Source: JACRCT01 sp049841135 (GTDB lineage: Bacteria > Myxococcota > Myxococcia > Myxococcales > UBA5297). Taken from it: a stretch of DNA of 64,000 nucleotides. Of this stretch, positions 51,618 through 61,165 are shown piece by piece; position 1 is the stretch's first letter; each line of letters starts with the position of its first letter. The position numbers and the translations under genes were made by a program. The stretch covers positions 1,860,001 through 1,924,000 of the forward strand of contig JASGHK010000005.1 of NCBI GenBank assembly GCA_049841135.1, written 5' to 3'. The notes beneath the pieces are model-generated. The model made no database searches. It saw nothing but the letters and a program-made list of their open reading frames with translations, and was not told the DNA's origin.

Positions 51618-54600
51618 ATGCGACCCCGCCGCCCTCTCGTGTTGCTCGCCCTGGCCGTCCTGGCGGCGTGCGGCCGCACCGGGCGCTCCGAGGAGAGCGA
51701 GGCGTGCTCGGGTGCATCGGTGCTCTGCGGCGACGGCCGCTGCCACGACGTCCGGTCCGACTCGCTCCACTGCGGCGACTGCGGTGTCCGCTGCGGCCCG
51801 GGGCAGGTCTGCGTCGAGGGCGAGTGCGCCGCGACGTGTCCGGCGGGACAGGCGCTCTGCGGCGCAGGGACGGAGGCGGTGCGCTGCGTCGACTTGCTCA
51901 CCGATGCCCAGGACTGCGGGGTCTGCGGCGAGGCGTGCTCGGGCCTGCAGATCTGCGCCGGAGGCCGCTGTGCCTGCCCCGAGTCCAGGCCCGACGAGTG
52001 CGAGCAGGGGAACTGCACCGACCTCGCGAGCGACCCGGACCACTGCGGCTCCTGCGACGTCGCCTGCCTGAAGGAGCAGCGCTGCGAGCGTGGTGCCTGC
52101 GTGTGCCCCGAGGCCAGGCCAGGCCTCTGCTCCGGCGGATGTGTGGACCTGTCGCGCGATCCGGCAAATTGCGGGGTGTGTGACGGGGTCTGCGGCGCGG
52201 GCTTGCGGTGCGAGGCGGGGAAGTGCGTCCTGGACTGCGCCAGCGGGGAGACGACCTGCCCTTCGGGAACTCCGACCTACTGCGCAGACCTGAGCTTCCG
52301 ACGACAGCGATTGCGGCGCGTGTGGCCGGAGCTGCCCGGGCCTGCGGGAGTGCGCGCTCGGGCACTGCGTCTGCCCGCCGCTGCTCCCCGACGAATGCGG
52401 CTCCGGTCACTGCACCGACCTGGCCTTCGATTCCAGGCACTGCGGCGAGTGCGGGGTGGCCTGCTCGGGGCTCGAGCGCTGCGAGAGCGGACAGTGCACC
52501 TGCCCGCCAGAGCTGCCGGACTCCTGTGGCGCGGGGCGATGCACCGACCTCGACGCCGACCGGGCGAACTGTGGCGGATGCGGCCGGACGTGCGACCCGG
52601 GCTTCGTCTGCAGCGCGGGGACGTGCGTGCCGGACTGCCAGGGCGGCCAGACGGCATGCCCCCTCGCGGCGCCGAGCTTCTGCGCCGACCTCCAGACGGA
52701 CGCGGCGAACTGTGGGGCCTGTGGCGCCCGATGCGTCGGGCTGAGGCGCTGCGTGCAGGGGAATTGCGTCTGCCCGCCCGAGCTGCCGGACGAGTGCACT
52801 CCCGGGGCCTGTACAAACGTCGCGGAAGATGACGAGCACTGTGGCGCGTGCGGGCTGCGCTGCGACGTGGGCCGCGCCTGTTACGGCGGCAGCTGCCAGT
52901 GCGTGCCGCCGCTGGCGGAATGCGGCGGGGCGTGCGTGGACCTGCGGACCGACTCCAATCACTGCGGCTCCTGCTCGGTCCGGTGCCCCTTGGTGTCGTC
53001 ATGCTCCTTGGGGACGTGCACCGCGCGGTGTCTCGGGACCCTCGGGTTCCCCGGCGTGCCCAGCTTGCCAATCTCGACCCGGGTCGGGGTCTACACGTTC
53101 GTCGACCAGGTCGTCGCAGGTGACCTCGACGGCGATGGGACGCCGGACCTGGTCGCCTCGAATGGCGCCGAGTTGAGCACGGTCGTCTATCGCGGGAATG
53201 GCGACGGGACCCTGACGGTCAGGCAACTCATCCCGGAATGGGTCCATGACATGAGGCTTGTCGACTTTAACGAAGACGGGAGGCTGGACGTGGTCGGTAC
53301 CGCCATCCATGGCCTCTGCTGGTTGACCAACCAGGGCGGGACCCTGGACGTGCAGGGATACTTTGACTTCGCCAACTGCAGCGCGATGGCCCTCGCCGAC
53401 TTCAACGGTGATGGCGAGATCGACTACGCGTGCCGCTCCAAATTGAACAAGCCTTCAGCTTTCGTGTTGCTGAACTGGGGGCCGCAGACCACGGTAGGCG
53501 CGCAGGGGCAGTGCGAGTCGCTGGTCTCGGGAGACTTCGACGGCGACGGCGACCAGGACATCGCCTGCGCCAGCACCACCACGCAGCGGTTGGTGGTCTT
53601 CCTCAACGACGGGACCGCGACGTTCACGGTCGGTCCCGAGAGCGACGTCGGCGCGAAGCCGAGCCTCTCCGCAGCCGTGGACCTCGATGGGGAGGGTCAG
53701 CTCGAGCTCCTGGGCTTCGTGCAGGGAGCGGGGACGACCTCCGACGAGCTGGTCCTCCTGCGGAACACGGGGGGCGGGGCGTTCGTCGCCGAGCTGCTGG
53801 GCGAGGCCAGCCGCTGCAAGCCCCACCTGGCTGACATGGATGTCGACGGTCTCGAGGACATCGTCGTCTGTCGGGACGTCTTCTATGCGACCGGAGCGGG
53901 GCATTTCGTGCAGGCGACCGACCAACTGGCGGCCTCCGCGGTCGAGGTCACCGACCTGAACCTGGATGGCTGGCCGGATGTCGTCGGCTCCTCCGGCGAG
54001 GTGCTGCTCAACGACCTGGCAGGGCACTTCGTCGCGCCGCAGCCGCTCGCAGGGCGGGCCGAGGCCATCGCGACGGGCCCAAACCATGCACCGCAGGTCA
54101 TCCAGGTGCCGGGGCCTCCATTCGTGCTCACGGGGCTCGCAGCGCGCGCTGGGAGCTGGTTGCCAGCCTGGACGCAGCCCATCGCCGGCTTCAACTTCGG
54201 GACACTGGTCGCGGGCGACTACGACCACGACGGCACGAGCGACCTCTTCCTGGCAGATGAGAGCTCGCTGCTCGTCGTGCTGGCGGGGGCGGATGGCGCT
54301 CCGGTGTCGACGACCAGCGTGCCGCTCCCGGACGGGGTGAGCAGGTACGCGATCGGGGACCTCAACGGCGACGGCTTGGCGGACGTGGCGCTCCTGACCA
54401 AAGACGCGAAGCGGCTGGACGTACTGCTCAGCACCGGCTGGCTCACGTTCGCCCAGCAAAGCCTCTGGTCGGGCGAGGACCTGGGGCCGGCGATCGTTGC
54501 CGATCTCGACCGGGACGGTCGGCCCGACCTGGCGGTCGTGGATCCGAACCAGCAGCAGCTTCTCGTGTTCCTGAACGGGCCTACCGGGCTCGCCGCGCCG

Positions 54601-55032
54601 GTCGCGCACGCCGTCGGAAGCACGCTGTTGAGGCGGAGCTGGACCGCCGCGAGTGGCGACGTCGATGGGGACGGAGACTTGGACGTGGTCCTGGTCGGCG
54701 ACTCGAAGCTGTTGTTGCTCGTCCGCAACGGTGGGACGGGCCAGTTCGGTATTGCGGAGCAGATCGCGCCTGGCTCCGACAAGTCCTTGGCGACGCTGGT
54801 CGTGGACATGGCCTTGGTCGATCTCGATGGAGACGGCGACCTCGACCTCGTTCAGGGCTCCTATTTCATCGGGGCGGTGGTCTACCTCAATGACGGGCAG
54901 GGGGGATTCGAGTACGGCGGCCGCTTTGGCGGGTTCGGCGGTCCGTACCTCGGCATCAGCGATCTCGACGGGGACCTGCGCCCGGACATCGCCTGGGGTT
55001 GGAGCATCCTCTACAACCGTTGCCTGCCATAG
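51618..55032 (+). CDS. very large lipoprotein with ten Cys-rich repeats and VCBS/FG-GAP repeats, frameshifted
   Basis: Signal MRPRRPLVLLALAVLAACG with lipobox. Ten units of about 40 residues follow, each with C-x-D-L..D...C-G-x-C...C......C...C (for example CTDLASDPDHCGSCDVACL), to about residue 470. About twelve FG-GAP/VCBS calcium loops (DLDGDGTPDLV, DFNEDGRLDVV, DYDHDGTSDLF, DVDGDGDLDVV) run to the C-terminus and probably form a beta-propeller. The break at 52292-52298 (GAGCTTC where GAGCTC gives LSSDDSDCGACG) lies in repeat 5. Corrected length is about 1137 aa. It is probably an extracellular adhesion or binding protein needing calcium. ATG 51618 is chosen for the signal peptide. Confidence 0.85.
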
Positions 55033-55173
55033 GGAGTCGAGCGGCGACCACTCTGAAGGACAAGGGGATTCCACGACTTGGCGGCAAGAGCCACGCGCTT
55101 CCAAGCAACCTGGTTGACGCTCAGCGCCGTCAGGGGTCTTGATGCCACGCGCGAACAGGGGAGGGTAGACACC

Positions 55174-56451
55174 ATGGCACCCGCACTGCGTAACCTGCTC
55201 CTGGCCGGACTGGCCTCGGGCCTGTCGGCTTGTCTGTCCCCCGCCTACGAATGCCCTCCGCCCGGCACGGGCGACCGCGGCACCGACCCGGCGACGAACC
55301 CCTACGCCAAGCCCCTCTGGCGCAACTTTGGTGGCAACCCGACGCTCGACGGGCGCAGCAGCCTCGCCGGCCCCGAGACCGCCAAGCACGCCACCTTCTT
55401 CGACCTGGGCATCCTGAAGCCGACCTCCGAGTGCTGTCACGGGGTCGTGCTCTGGCCGCTGGTCGGCGCCGACAACACGGTCTACGTCTTGACCAGCGAC
55501 AGGTTCCTCTACGCGGTGAACGGGCGCACCGGGACCATCCAGTGGAGCTTCGAAGGCGTCGCCTACCGCACGCCTGCCCTGGGGCCCAATGGCACCCTGT
55601 ACCTCATGAACACCAGGGACGAGCTCGTGGCGCTCGACCCCGCGGGCGGGGACGTGCTCTGGGTCGCGCGTCCTGGCCGAACGCTGTCGAGCATCAACGT
55701 GGCGCCGGACGGAACCGTCGTTCTCGCGACCTATGAGCCCATGCAGTTGCAGGCGTTCGACGGAGTCACCGGCGCGCTGAAGTGGATGCGCGCGGACCTG
55801 ATTGCCGGGGAGGCGACAGCCATCGGCGACGACGGGACCATCTACATCCCCAATGCCACCCGCCTCTACGCCGTGGACGGTGCCACCGGCACGCTGAAGT
55901 GGAGCACCGGGGGGGACGACGACCTGTTCGGCTCCAATTCCAGCCCGGCCGTCGCCGACGGCAGGCTCTACGTTGCTGGCCGGACTCCGGTTTGGCCTGA
56001 CGAAGACCTCGAGGTTCTGGTCCACGCCTTCGACGCCCAGACTGGAGCGCTGCTCTGGAGCACTCCGGTAGACAGCGAGCTGCTCGGGACCCCGGCGGTG
56101 GGCCCGGACGGGACGCTCTACTTCGGGACCTTCGACGGGCTCTATGCGCTCGACGGCAAGACCGGCGCAGTCAAGTGGACCATCATGCGGATGCTCACCA
56201 CCAACCGGCTCAGCTTCGCGGTGGGCGCAAACGGCGTGCTCTACGTCACGGACCGCTCGGGAACGATCTACGGACTGGACGGCCAGACGGGCGAGGTGAA
56301 GTGGCGTGTGGGCGCTCACGGCCAAGCGGGTCCGGCGATCGGAGCGGGCGGCACGCTCTACGTCGGTGGCGTCGGCGGCATCTACGCCATCCCCCCGGAG
56401 GCCTCGATGCTCTCCGGGGGCGGCCCGCTCCCCGAAGGCCCCTTCTACTAG
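55174..56451 (+). CDS. PQQ-like beta-propeller lipoprotein
   Basis: A 425-aa lipoprotein (LLLAGLASGLSAC). The body is a PQQ-type propeller with repeated A/V-x-D-G-x-T-G-x-x-x-W blades: YAVNGRTGTIQWSFEG, VALDPAGGDVLWVARPG, QAFDGVTGALKWMRAD, YAVDGATGTLKWSTGG, HAFDAQTGALLWSTPV, YALDGKTGAVKWTIMR, YGLDGQTGEVKWRVGA. Such proteins are structural or binding scaffolds of the cell surface. ATG 55174 is the signal start; the frame from 55078 has no support. It follows the Cys-repeat lipoprotein by 140 bases and may be co-expressed. Confidence 0.92.
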   Translation: MAPALRNLLLAGLASGLSACLSPAYECPPPGTGDRGTDPATNPYAKPLWRNFGGNPTLDGRSSLAGPETAKHATFFDLGILKPTSECCHGVVLWPLVGADNTVYVLTSDRFLYAVNGRTGTIQWSFEGVAYRTPALGPNGTLYLMNTRDELVALDPAGGDVLWVARPGRTLSSINVAPDGTVVLATYEPMQLQAFDGVTGALKWMRADLIAGEATAIGDDGTIYIPNATRLYAVDGATGTLKWSTGGDDDLFGSNSSPAVADGRLYVAGRTPVWPDEDLEVLVHAFDAQTGALLWSTPVDSELLGTPAVGPDGTLYFGTFDGLYALDGKTGAVKWTIMRMLTTNRLSFAVGANGVLYVTDRSGTIYGLDGQTGEVKWRVGAHGQAGPAIGAGGTLYVGGVGGIYAIPPEASMLSGGGPLPEGPFY

Positions 56452-56478
56452 CCGTCCTCAGGCTCAGCCGGTGAGCGC

Positions 56479-56508
56479 TGGCCCCTCGACAAGCTCGGGG
56501 TGTCGGGC
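56479..56508 (+). terminator. candidate bidirectional terminator hairpin
   Basis: Between the convergent stops, GCCCCTCGACA can pair with TGTCGGGC across AGCTCGGGG, a GC-rich stem with a two-base bulge. The AGCTCGGGGTGTCG core also occurs after the HEAT gene near 48460. Confidence 0.3.
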
Positions 56509-58574
56509 TACGGCCCGCAGGCGACCCGGTAGGTGACTTCGATGTTGGACTCTGGCTCGGGCACACAGTGCAGCTCGAAGTCGATCGCGTTCGAGCTGGC
56601 GTTGAAGGTCCAGCAGGCGCCGAAGGCCCCGGTCGGCGGCACGTCGACGCCGTTGACCTTCAGGGTGACGGGGTAGGTGGGGTCGGCGGTCGAGGAGAGG
56701 AAGAAGCGGGTGCGGTACCCGAACGCCAACTCCCCCATCGCCTCAAAGGTGTGCTCCCAGTCCTCGGTGCAGATGTCCTCGGACACCCCTCCCGTGGAGG
56801 TGACCATCTGGCCAACGCGAGGGTCGACGACTCCGCCGGCCTCGGGATGGCACTGGTCGGTCTGCAGCCCCCGCGAGTAGATGGCGCTGAAGGAGATCTG
56901 GTTCATCCGGTGGAACCCCTTCACTCCGTAGAGGGCGTTCACGTAGGTGACGACCGCCTCCGGGTCGGTGTCGAGGGCGTCGGAGATCAGAATGACCGCC
57001 AGGATCGCCTCGTCGCGCAGGAAGCCGGCGTTGCAGCCGCTGAGGTTCGGCTCGCTGAAGGCGAGGACGGCTGGGCGCAGGAGCAGCTCGTCCTCGCTCC
57101 CCTCGATCCCCACCTCGGCGTTCTCGAGGAAGGTCTCCCGGGCGTGCAGGGTCCGTGACGTGACGACCTTCGGCCGGCTGCCGTCGAGCGGCAGCAGACA
57201 CCCGTTCGCCGCGGGCGTCGCGGGGTCCGACAGGCCTCCATGCGCGAGGTCCACGCCGGTGGTGGTGACGGCGAGCTGGAAGTCGCGGCTCGAGGCGGCG
57301 ATGTAGTCGTAGAAGTTGCCGAGGCTGTCATGGAGGTCCTGCTTCCTCTCGGCCATGGAGCTGGAGTCGTCGATGACGAAGAGGATGTCGACCTTCTGCG
57401 CCGGGTCCATCCAGAAGAGGTCGGTCATCAAGGGGCGCTCCTTGCCACGTCCCACCACCCAGACCAGGTACGGCTCGGGCCGCGAGGTGCTGACGGCGAG
57501 CGCGGCGCGGTCCTCGCCGTGGTCGACCGGCGAGTACTGGACCTTGAAGTCGACCGACGCTCCGGCGCTGAGCGTGTAGGGGAACGTCGGCGTCGAGACG
57601 ACCTCGAACTGTGGCGAAGACCCGCTCGCCAAAGCAATCGACGTCACCGTCTGTGCGGCCGCGCACACGTTGTAGAGGGTGAACGTGCGAGGGCGGGATT
57701 GGCAGCCGATGCCGATGGCGCCGAAGTCGAGCTCCGACGGGGCGATCAACAGGCAGCCGACCGGGTTCGTCCCGCTCAGCGCCAGCTCCCACTGGCCATG
57801 AGGCTGCGCCGAGTTCGCCACCTCGAACTGCACCACGACCCCGCGAAAGCCCCGGGGCCCGCCACAGGCGCGGACGGGGACGTCCAGCTGCTCGCCGGCG
57901 GCGATGGTGGCGCTGGCGATGGGACCGTTGACCAGCTCGAAGCCCACCGGGGCGGTCTCCGCCACGCGCAGGTCGGTGATCTCGCAGGGCACCTGCCCGC
58001 GGTTGCGGATGGAGAAGGAGAGCTGCAGCGTCACCTCCGGCTCGACCAGGCCCACCGTGAGCAGCGGCGGCTCGACGTCGTACACGCAGCGGGTCTCTCC
58101 GGCGCCGGCCCCGCTCACCTCGACCTGCAGCAGGCCCTGCGCCGGGTCGTTGGAGGAGAGCAGCACCGTGGCTCCTCTAGCGCCCGTCGTGGTGGGCCGG
58201 AAGGTCACGTCCGCGACCGCGCTCTGTCCCGCCGCGATGCCGGACGTGGGGGCGCCCGCCGGCCAGTCGACGACGAAGTCGCGAGAGGAGCCGGCCGCGA
58301 GCCCGGCCACGACCTGCAGCCGGGAACCTTCGGCGCCGACGTTGCGCACGGTGAGCTGCAGGGTGCGAGCCTCGCCGATGAGGACGGTGCCGAAGTCGAG
58401 GCTCGAAGGCTCCACGGACGCCACCGGGGCCGCGGCGGCTGCGTCGAGGCCTGCCGGCTGGCTCGCGTCCGCGCCGGCGCCTCCATCGGGTGGCGGGGCT
58501 TCTCCGCCGTTGCAGCCGGCCGTGAGCAGCAGCGCTGCGACGGCACCGAGCACGAAAGGCGAACGCTTGGACAT
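56508..58574 (-). CDS. lipoprotein with HYDIN-type (ASPM-SPD-2) domains and a vWA domain
   Basis: A 688-aa lipoprotein (LGAVAALLLTAGC) with an Asp/Ala/Gly spacer. Three choice-of-anchor-D/HYDIN-like Ig domains follow (VEPSSLDFGTVLIGEARTLQ; VGLVEPEVTLQLSFSIRNRG; LDFGAIGIGCQSRPRTFTLY) to about residue 370. A vWA domain with MIDAS (DILFVIDDSSSMAERKQDL) comes next, then a Cys-bearing C-terminal region to VTYRVACGP. It is probably an extracellular adhesin or surface matrix protein. ATG 58574 was chosen because the signal starts there; the longer frame reaching 60371 is a shadow of the kinase. Confidence 0.88.
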   Translation of the reverse strand: MSKRSPFVLGAVAALLLTAGCNGGEAPPPDGGAGADASQPAGLDAAAAAPVASVEPSSLDFGTVLIGEARTLQLTVRNVGAEGSRLQVVAGLAAGSSRDFVVDWPAGAPTSGIAAGQSAVADVTFRPTTTGARGATVLLSSNDPAQGLLQVEVSGAGAGETRCVYDVEPPLLTVGLVEPEVTLQLSFSIRNRGQVPCEITDLRVAETAPVGFELVNGPIASATIAAGEQLDVPVRACGGPRGFRGVVVQFEVANSAQPHGQWELALSGTNPVGCLLIAPSELDFGAIGIGCQSRPRTFTLYNVCAAAQTVTSIALASGSSPQFEVVSTPTFPYTLSAGASVDFKVQYSPVDHGEDRAALAVSTSRPEPYLVWVVGRGKERPLMTDLFWMDPAQKVDILFVIDDSSSMAERKQDLHDSLGNFYDYIAASSRDFQLAVTTTGVDLAHGGLSDPATPAANGCLLPLDGSRPKVVTSRTLHARETFLENAEVGIEGSEDELLLRPAVLAFSEPNLSGCNAGFLRDEAILAVILISDALDTDPEAVVTYVNALYGVKGFHRMNQISFSAIYSRGLQTDQCHPEAGGVVDPRVGQMVTSTGGVSEDICTEDWEHTFEAMGELAFGYRTRFFLSSTADPTYPVTLKVNGVDVPPTGAFGACWTFNASSNAIDFELHCVPEPESNIEVTYRVACGP

Positions 58575-58733
58575 GACCCCTCCTCCTCTCCATCGCGCCA
58601 GCGGGCGCGGCGCACAGTATGGCGCAAAGCCAGGAGGGCGGCGCGGGCGCGGGCCGAGCCGGTCGACCGAGGGTGATGTCCGCCGGGACGAAAAGCGAAA
58701 TCGCGGTGGGGTTGGGCTAACCTGCGCACCAAC

Positions 58734-60341
58734 ATGGCGACCACTCCTCATCCCGACTCTGGCTCGGTGCCCGGCCTTCCGGACCTGGGCCCCAAGTACG
58801 TCCTCGAACGGCCGCTCGCGCGCGGAGGTCCGACGCAGGTCTTCCTGGGCAAGCACGTCGGGCCAGGCGGGTTCTCTCGCCCGGTGGTCATCAAGACCGT
58901 CACCCCGGACCTCTCGGGTGATGAGGCGGCCGGGAGGACGATCGAGCTGCTGCGCCAGGAGGCCGGCATCGCGGCCCTGGTCTCGCACCCGAACCTCGTC
59001 CACCTGCTCGACTACGGCGAGCACCTCGGCACCCACTACCTCGTCTTCGAGCACCTGCAGGGGCGAACGCTCGACCAGGTGGTGAAGGCCGCCGCCGCCC
59101 GCGGCCAGGCGCTCCCGCCGGCCTTCGTGGCCACGGTGGCCGCCCGGGTCTGCGCGGCGCTCGGCTACCTGCACTCGCTCCGCGACGCCCAGGGGCGGTC
59201 GCTCGGCCTCGTCCACCGCGACGTGAGCACGGTCAGCATCGCCGTCTGCCCCGACGGCGCCATCAGGCTGCTCGATCTGGGCGTCGCGCAGCTCGACCGG
59301 GCCCGCGCCGAGAAGGGCCTGGTGAAGGGAAGGGCGCCCTATCTGTCTCCGGAACAGTGCGTCGCCAAGGAGCTCGACGGCCGCAGCGACCTCTTCAGCC
59401 TGGGCGTGGTGCTCTGGGAGCTGGTCGCGCGGCGGCGCCTGGTCGCCGGCGAGGACCTGCAGCAGGTGGCCACCACCATCACCCGCGTCCGCGCGCCGCT
59501 GGTGCGGACGGTGGATCCAGATTTCCCCGAGGCGCTCGCGGAGGCCATCGGCCGCGCCCTGGAGATCGAGCCCGAGAACCGCTTCGCCAACGCCGCGGAG
59601 CTGGCCCGCCCGTTCGAGGAGTTCCTGGCGACGATTCAGCAGGGGCTGCCGCCGCTGCCACAGCCGGTGCCGGGCGAGTCGTCCGGCGAGGAGGAGGTCT
59701 CGCCGGTGGTGAGCGCCGCGCTGGCCGACCTCGCACGCCTGAGCGCGACGACCAAGGCCCCGGACGAGGCGCTGGAGCTGGCGGATCCGTCCCGCGTCTC
59801 GGCCCCGCCTCCTCCGGGCCTGCCCTTCAGGCCGGCCGTCGGGATCGAGGAGCCCATCGCCCGAGCGCCCGTGGCCGGCGCGGCCGAGGTCGTGCGCATC
59901 CCGGACGCCGAGGAGGTCGCACGTCGCAACCGCCGCAGGCTGCTCGCGGTCGGCGGTGCCGTGCTCGCGCTGGTCGTTGCGGTCGTCGGCTGGAAGGTCG
60001 CGTTCAGCGGCGCCTCTGCCGACGAGCTGCCGGTGTTCGACAAGCGCTTCCGCGTCACGAGCGACCCCGAGGGCGCGAAGGTGACGCTCGACGGCCGCGA
60101 GGTGGGGACGACGCCCTACCGGGCCGCCACGCCGCTTCCTCCGGGCGACCACCGCCTCGAGCTCGTACGTGAGGGCTTTGCCGTGGCGTCGCGGACGGTC
60201 AACGGCGCCGCGGGCAGCGACGTCTTCGTGACCCTGGAGCCGGTGCACCTGCGGACGCGAGCGCCGACTCCGGGAGTCGAGGCACCTGCGCCCAAGCCGC
60301 AGCCGGCGATCATCATCACCTATCCGGACGCAGGCGACTGA
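58734..60341 (+). CDS. Ser/Thr protein kinase with TM helix and PEGA domain, one active-site residue missing
   Basis: 535 aa. The kinase lobe has the Gly-loop LARGGPTQVF, Lys54 (VVIKTV), HRD at 161-163, DLG at 181-183 and LSPEQ at 204-208. The Asn that normally follows HRD by five residues (HRDxxxxN) is Ser168, so Mg binding may be impaired and the protein could be a pseudokinase. A Pro/Glu-rich linker follows. A TM helix at about 402-424 (LLAVGGAVLALVVAVVGW) and a PEGA domain (about 438-503, SDPEGAKVTLDGREVGTTPY) lie outside. The topology is kinase inside, PEGA outside. It is divergent from the HYDIN/vWA lipoprotein gene, 159 bases away. Confidence 0.9.
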   Translation: MATTPHPDSGSVPGLPDLGPKYVLERPLARGGPTQVFLGKHVGPGGFSRPVVIKTVTPDLSGDEAAGRTIELLRQEAGIAALVSHPNLVHLLDYGEHLGTHYLVFEHLQGRTLDQVVKAAAARGQALPPAFVATVAARVCAALGYLHSLRDAQGRSLGLVHRDVSTVSIAVCPDGAIRLLDLGVAQLDRARAEKGLVKGRAPYLSPEQCVAKELDGRSDLFSLGVVLWELVARRRLVAGEDLQQVATTITRVRAPLVRTVDPDFPEALAEAIGRALEIEPENRFANAAELARPFEEFLATIQQGLPPLPQPVPGESSGEEEVSPVVSAALADLARLSATTKAPDEALELADPSRVSAPPPPGLPFRPAVGIEEPIARAPVAGAAEVVRIPDAEEVARRNRRRLLAVGGAVLALVVAVVGWKVAFSGASADELPVFDKRFRVTSDPEGAKVTLDGREVGTTPYRAATPLPPGDHRLELVREGFAVASRTVNGAAGSDVFVTLEPVHLRTRAPTPGVEAPAPKPQPAIIITYPDAGD

Positions 60342-60360
60342 GCGCGGGCCCTCCCCCCTG

Positions 60361-60430
60361 CCCCCTCCCAACTGCGGGAGGGGGTTCGTGGGGTGCCTTC
60401 GGCTTTCCTGGTCGGAGCTCTTCTGCCGAT
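60361..60430 (+). repeat. dispersed hairpin repeat, type B copy 2
   Basis: CCCCCTCCC (60361-60369) pairs with GGGAGGGGG (60376-60384). The tail CTTTCCTGGTCGGAGC and CTTCTGCCG matches the copy at 35253-35320. It lies just after the kinase stop. Confidence 0.65.
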
Positions 60431-60446
60431 CCCGGCGACTGCGGCC

Positions 60447-61004
60447 TCAGCTTGTCAGCCCGGCGTCCAGGCTCTTCATCACCTCGCGGTACTGCTCCTT
60501 GGGGATCTCCTCGACCCCTGGCGCTGGCTTGCCCGCCCTCGCCGCCGCGTCCCGATTCGGGTCGAGGCGCCGGGCGTCGAGGGCGCGCAGGGCCAGCAGC
60601 AGCACGCCCGTTCCCCAGAGGGCCGCGGGCGGCCGCAGGAACAGGCCGCGCCAGCTCGGGTACCGCGCTTGCCACAAGAGCATCCCGACGAAGACCAGCG
60701 CTGGCGCGAGCCAGCGCACGAAGCGGAGCCGGCGGCGCTTCAGCTCCACGACCATGTTCTCCTGGTACTTGCCGCAGCGCGGGCACGGCACCGGGTCGAC
60801 GTCCTCCTTGAGCGACTGGTCGAGCAGGGTGGTGGCGTCGTCGGAGGCCGCCTGCTTCACCTCGTCGAGGGTCAGCGGCATGTGGGTCGAGCCCGCGACG
60901 CGCGCGCGGCGATGCAGCTGGTACACGAAGGTGCAGTCGCAGTGCTCGCACAGCACCGGCTTGAAGGCGCGGCCGGAGACCTCGGCGGAGTAGCGGATGG
61001 GCAT
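60447..61004 (-). CDS. membrane protein with N-terminal double CxxC zinc ribbon
   Basis: A 185-aa protein. CEHCDCTFVYQ (about residues 19-29) and CPRCGKYQ (about 74-81) supply two pairs of cysteines for a zinc ribbon. Two hydrophobic helices follow (about 95-115, WLAPALVFVGMLLW, and about 125-145, LWGTGVLLLALRAL), then a charged C-terminal tail. Proteins of this layout are found scattered in myxobacteria with no known function. ATG 61004 gives MPIRYSAEVSGRAF. It has no relation to the neighbouring genes that I can see. Confidence 0.7.
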   Translation of the reverse strand: MPIRYSAEVSGRAFKPVLCEHCDCTFVYQLHRRARVAGSTHMPLTLDEVKQAASDDATTLLDQSLKEDVDPVPCPRCGKYQENMVVELKRRRLRFVRWLAPALVFVGMLLWQARYPSWRGLFLRPPAALWGTGVLLLALRALDARRLDPNRDAAARAGKPAPGVEEIPKEQYREVMKSLDAGLTS

Positions 61005-61070
61005 GCCGCCACTCTAGCGGTTGTGCGTGGCGAGGAAGCCGCGCCGATTCGAGAAGGACCGCCGCGGTGC

Positions 61071-61133
61071 CATGAGCTCCGACCAAGGTGGCGTCGAGCA
61101 GAGCCGAACCCCCTCCCGCAGTTCGGGAGGGGG
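61071..61133 (-). repeat. dispersed hairpin repeat, type B copy 3, inverted
   Basis: CCCCCTCCC (61109-61117) pairs with GGGAGGGGG (61125-61133). Read on the minus strand the hairpin is followed by a tail ending CCTTGGTCGGAGCTC, like the CCTGGTCGGAGCTC of copy 2. Copies 2 and 3 flank the zinc-ribbon gene head-to-head. Confidence 0.55.
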
Positions 61134-61165
61134 CAGGGGAGAGGGCCGCGTCGGGCGGGGCCCGG

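Noticed and set aside
53455..56325. 956-codon minus-strand ORF opposite the VCBS and propeller lipoproteins
   Set aside because: Antisense of two real genes with signal peptides and repeats; its composition is typical of a shadow.
58575..60371. Upstream extension of the HYDIN/vWA lipoprotein frame
   Set aside because: The signal peptide starts at 58574, and the extension lies opposite the kinase gene.
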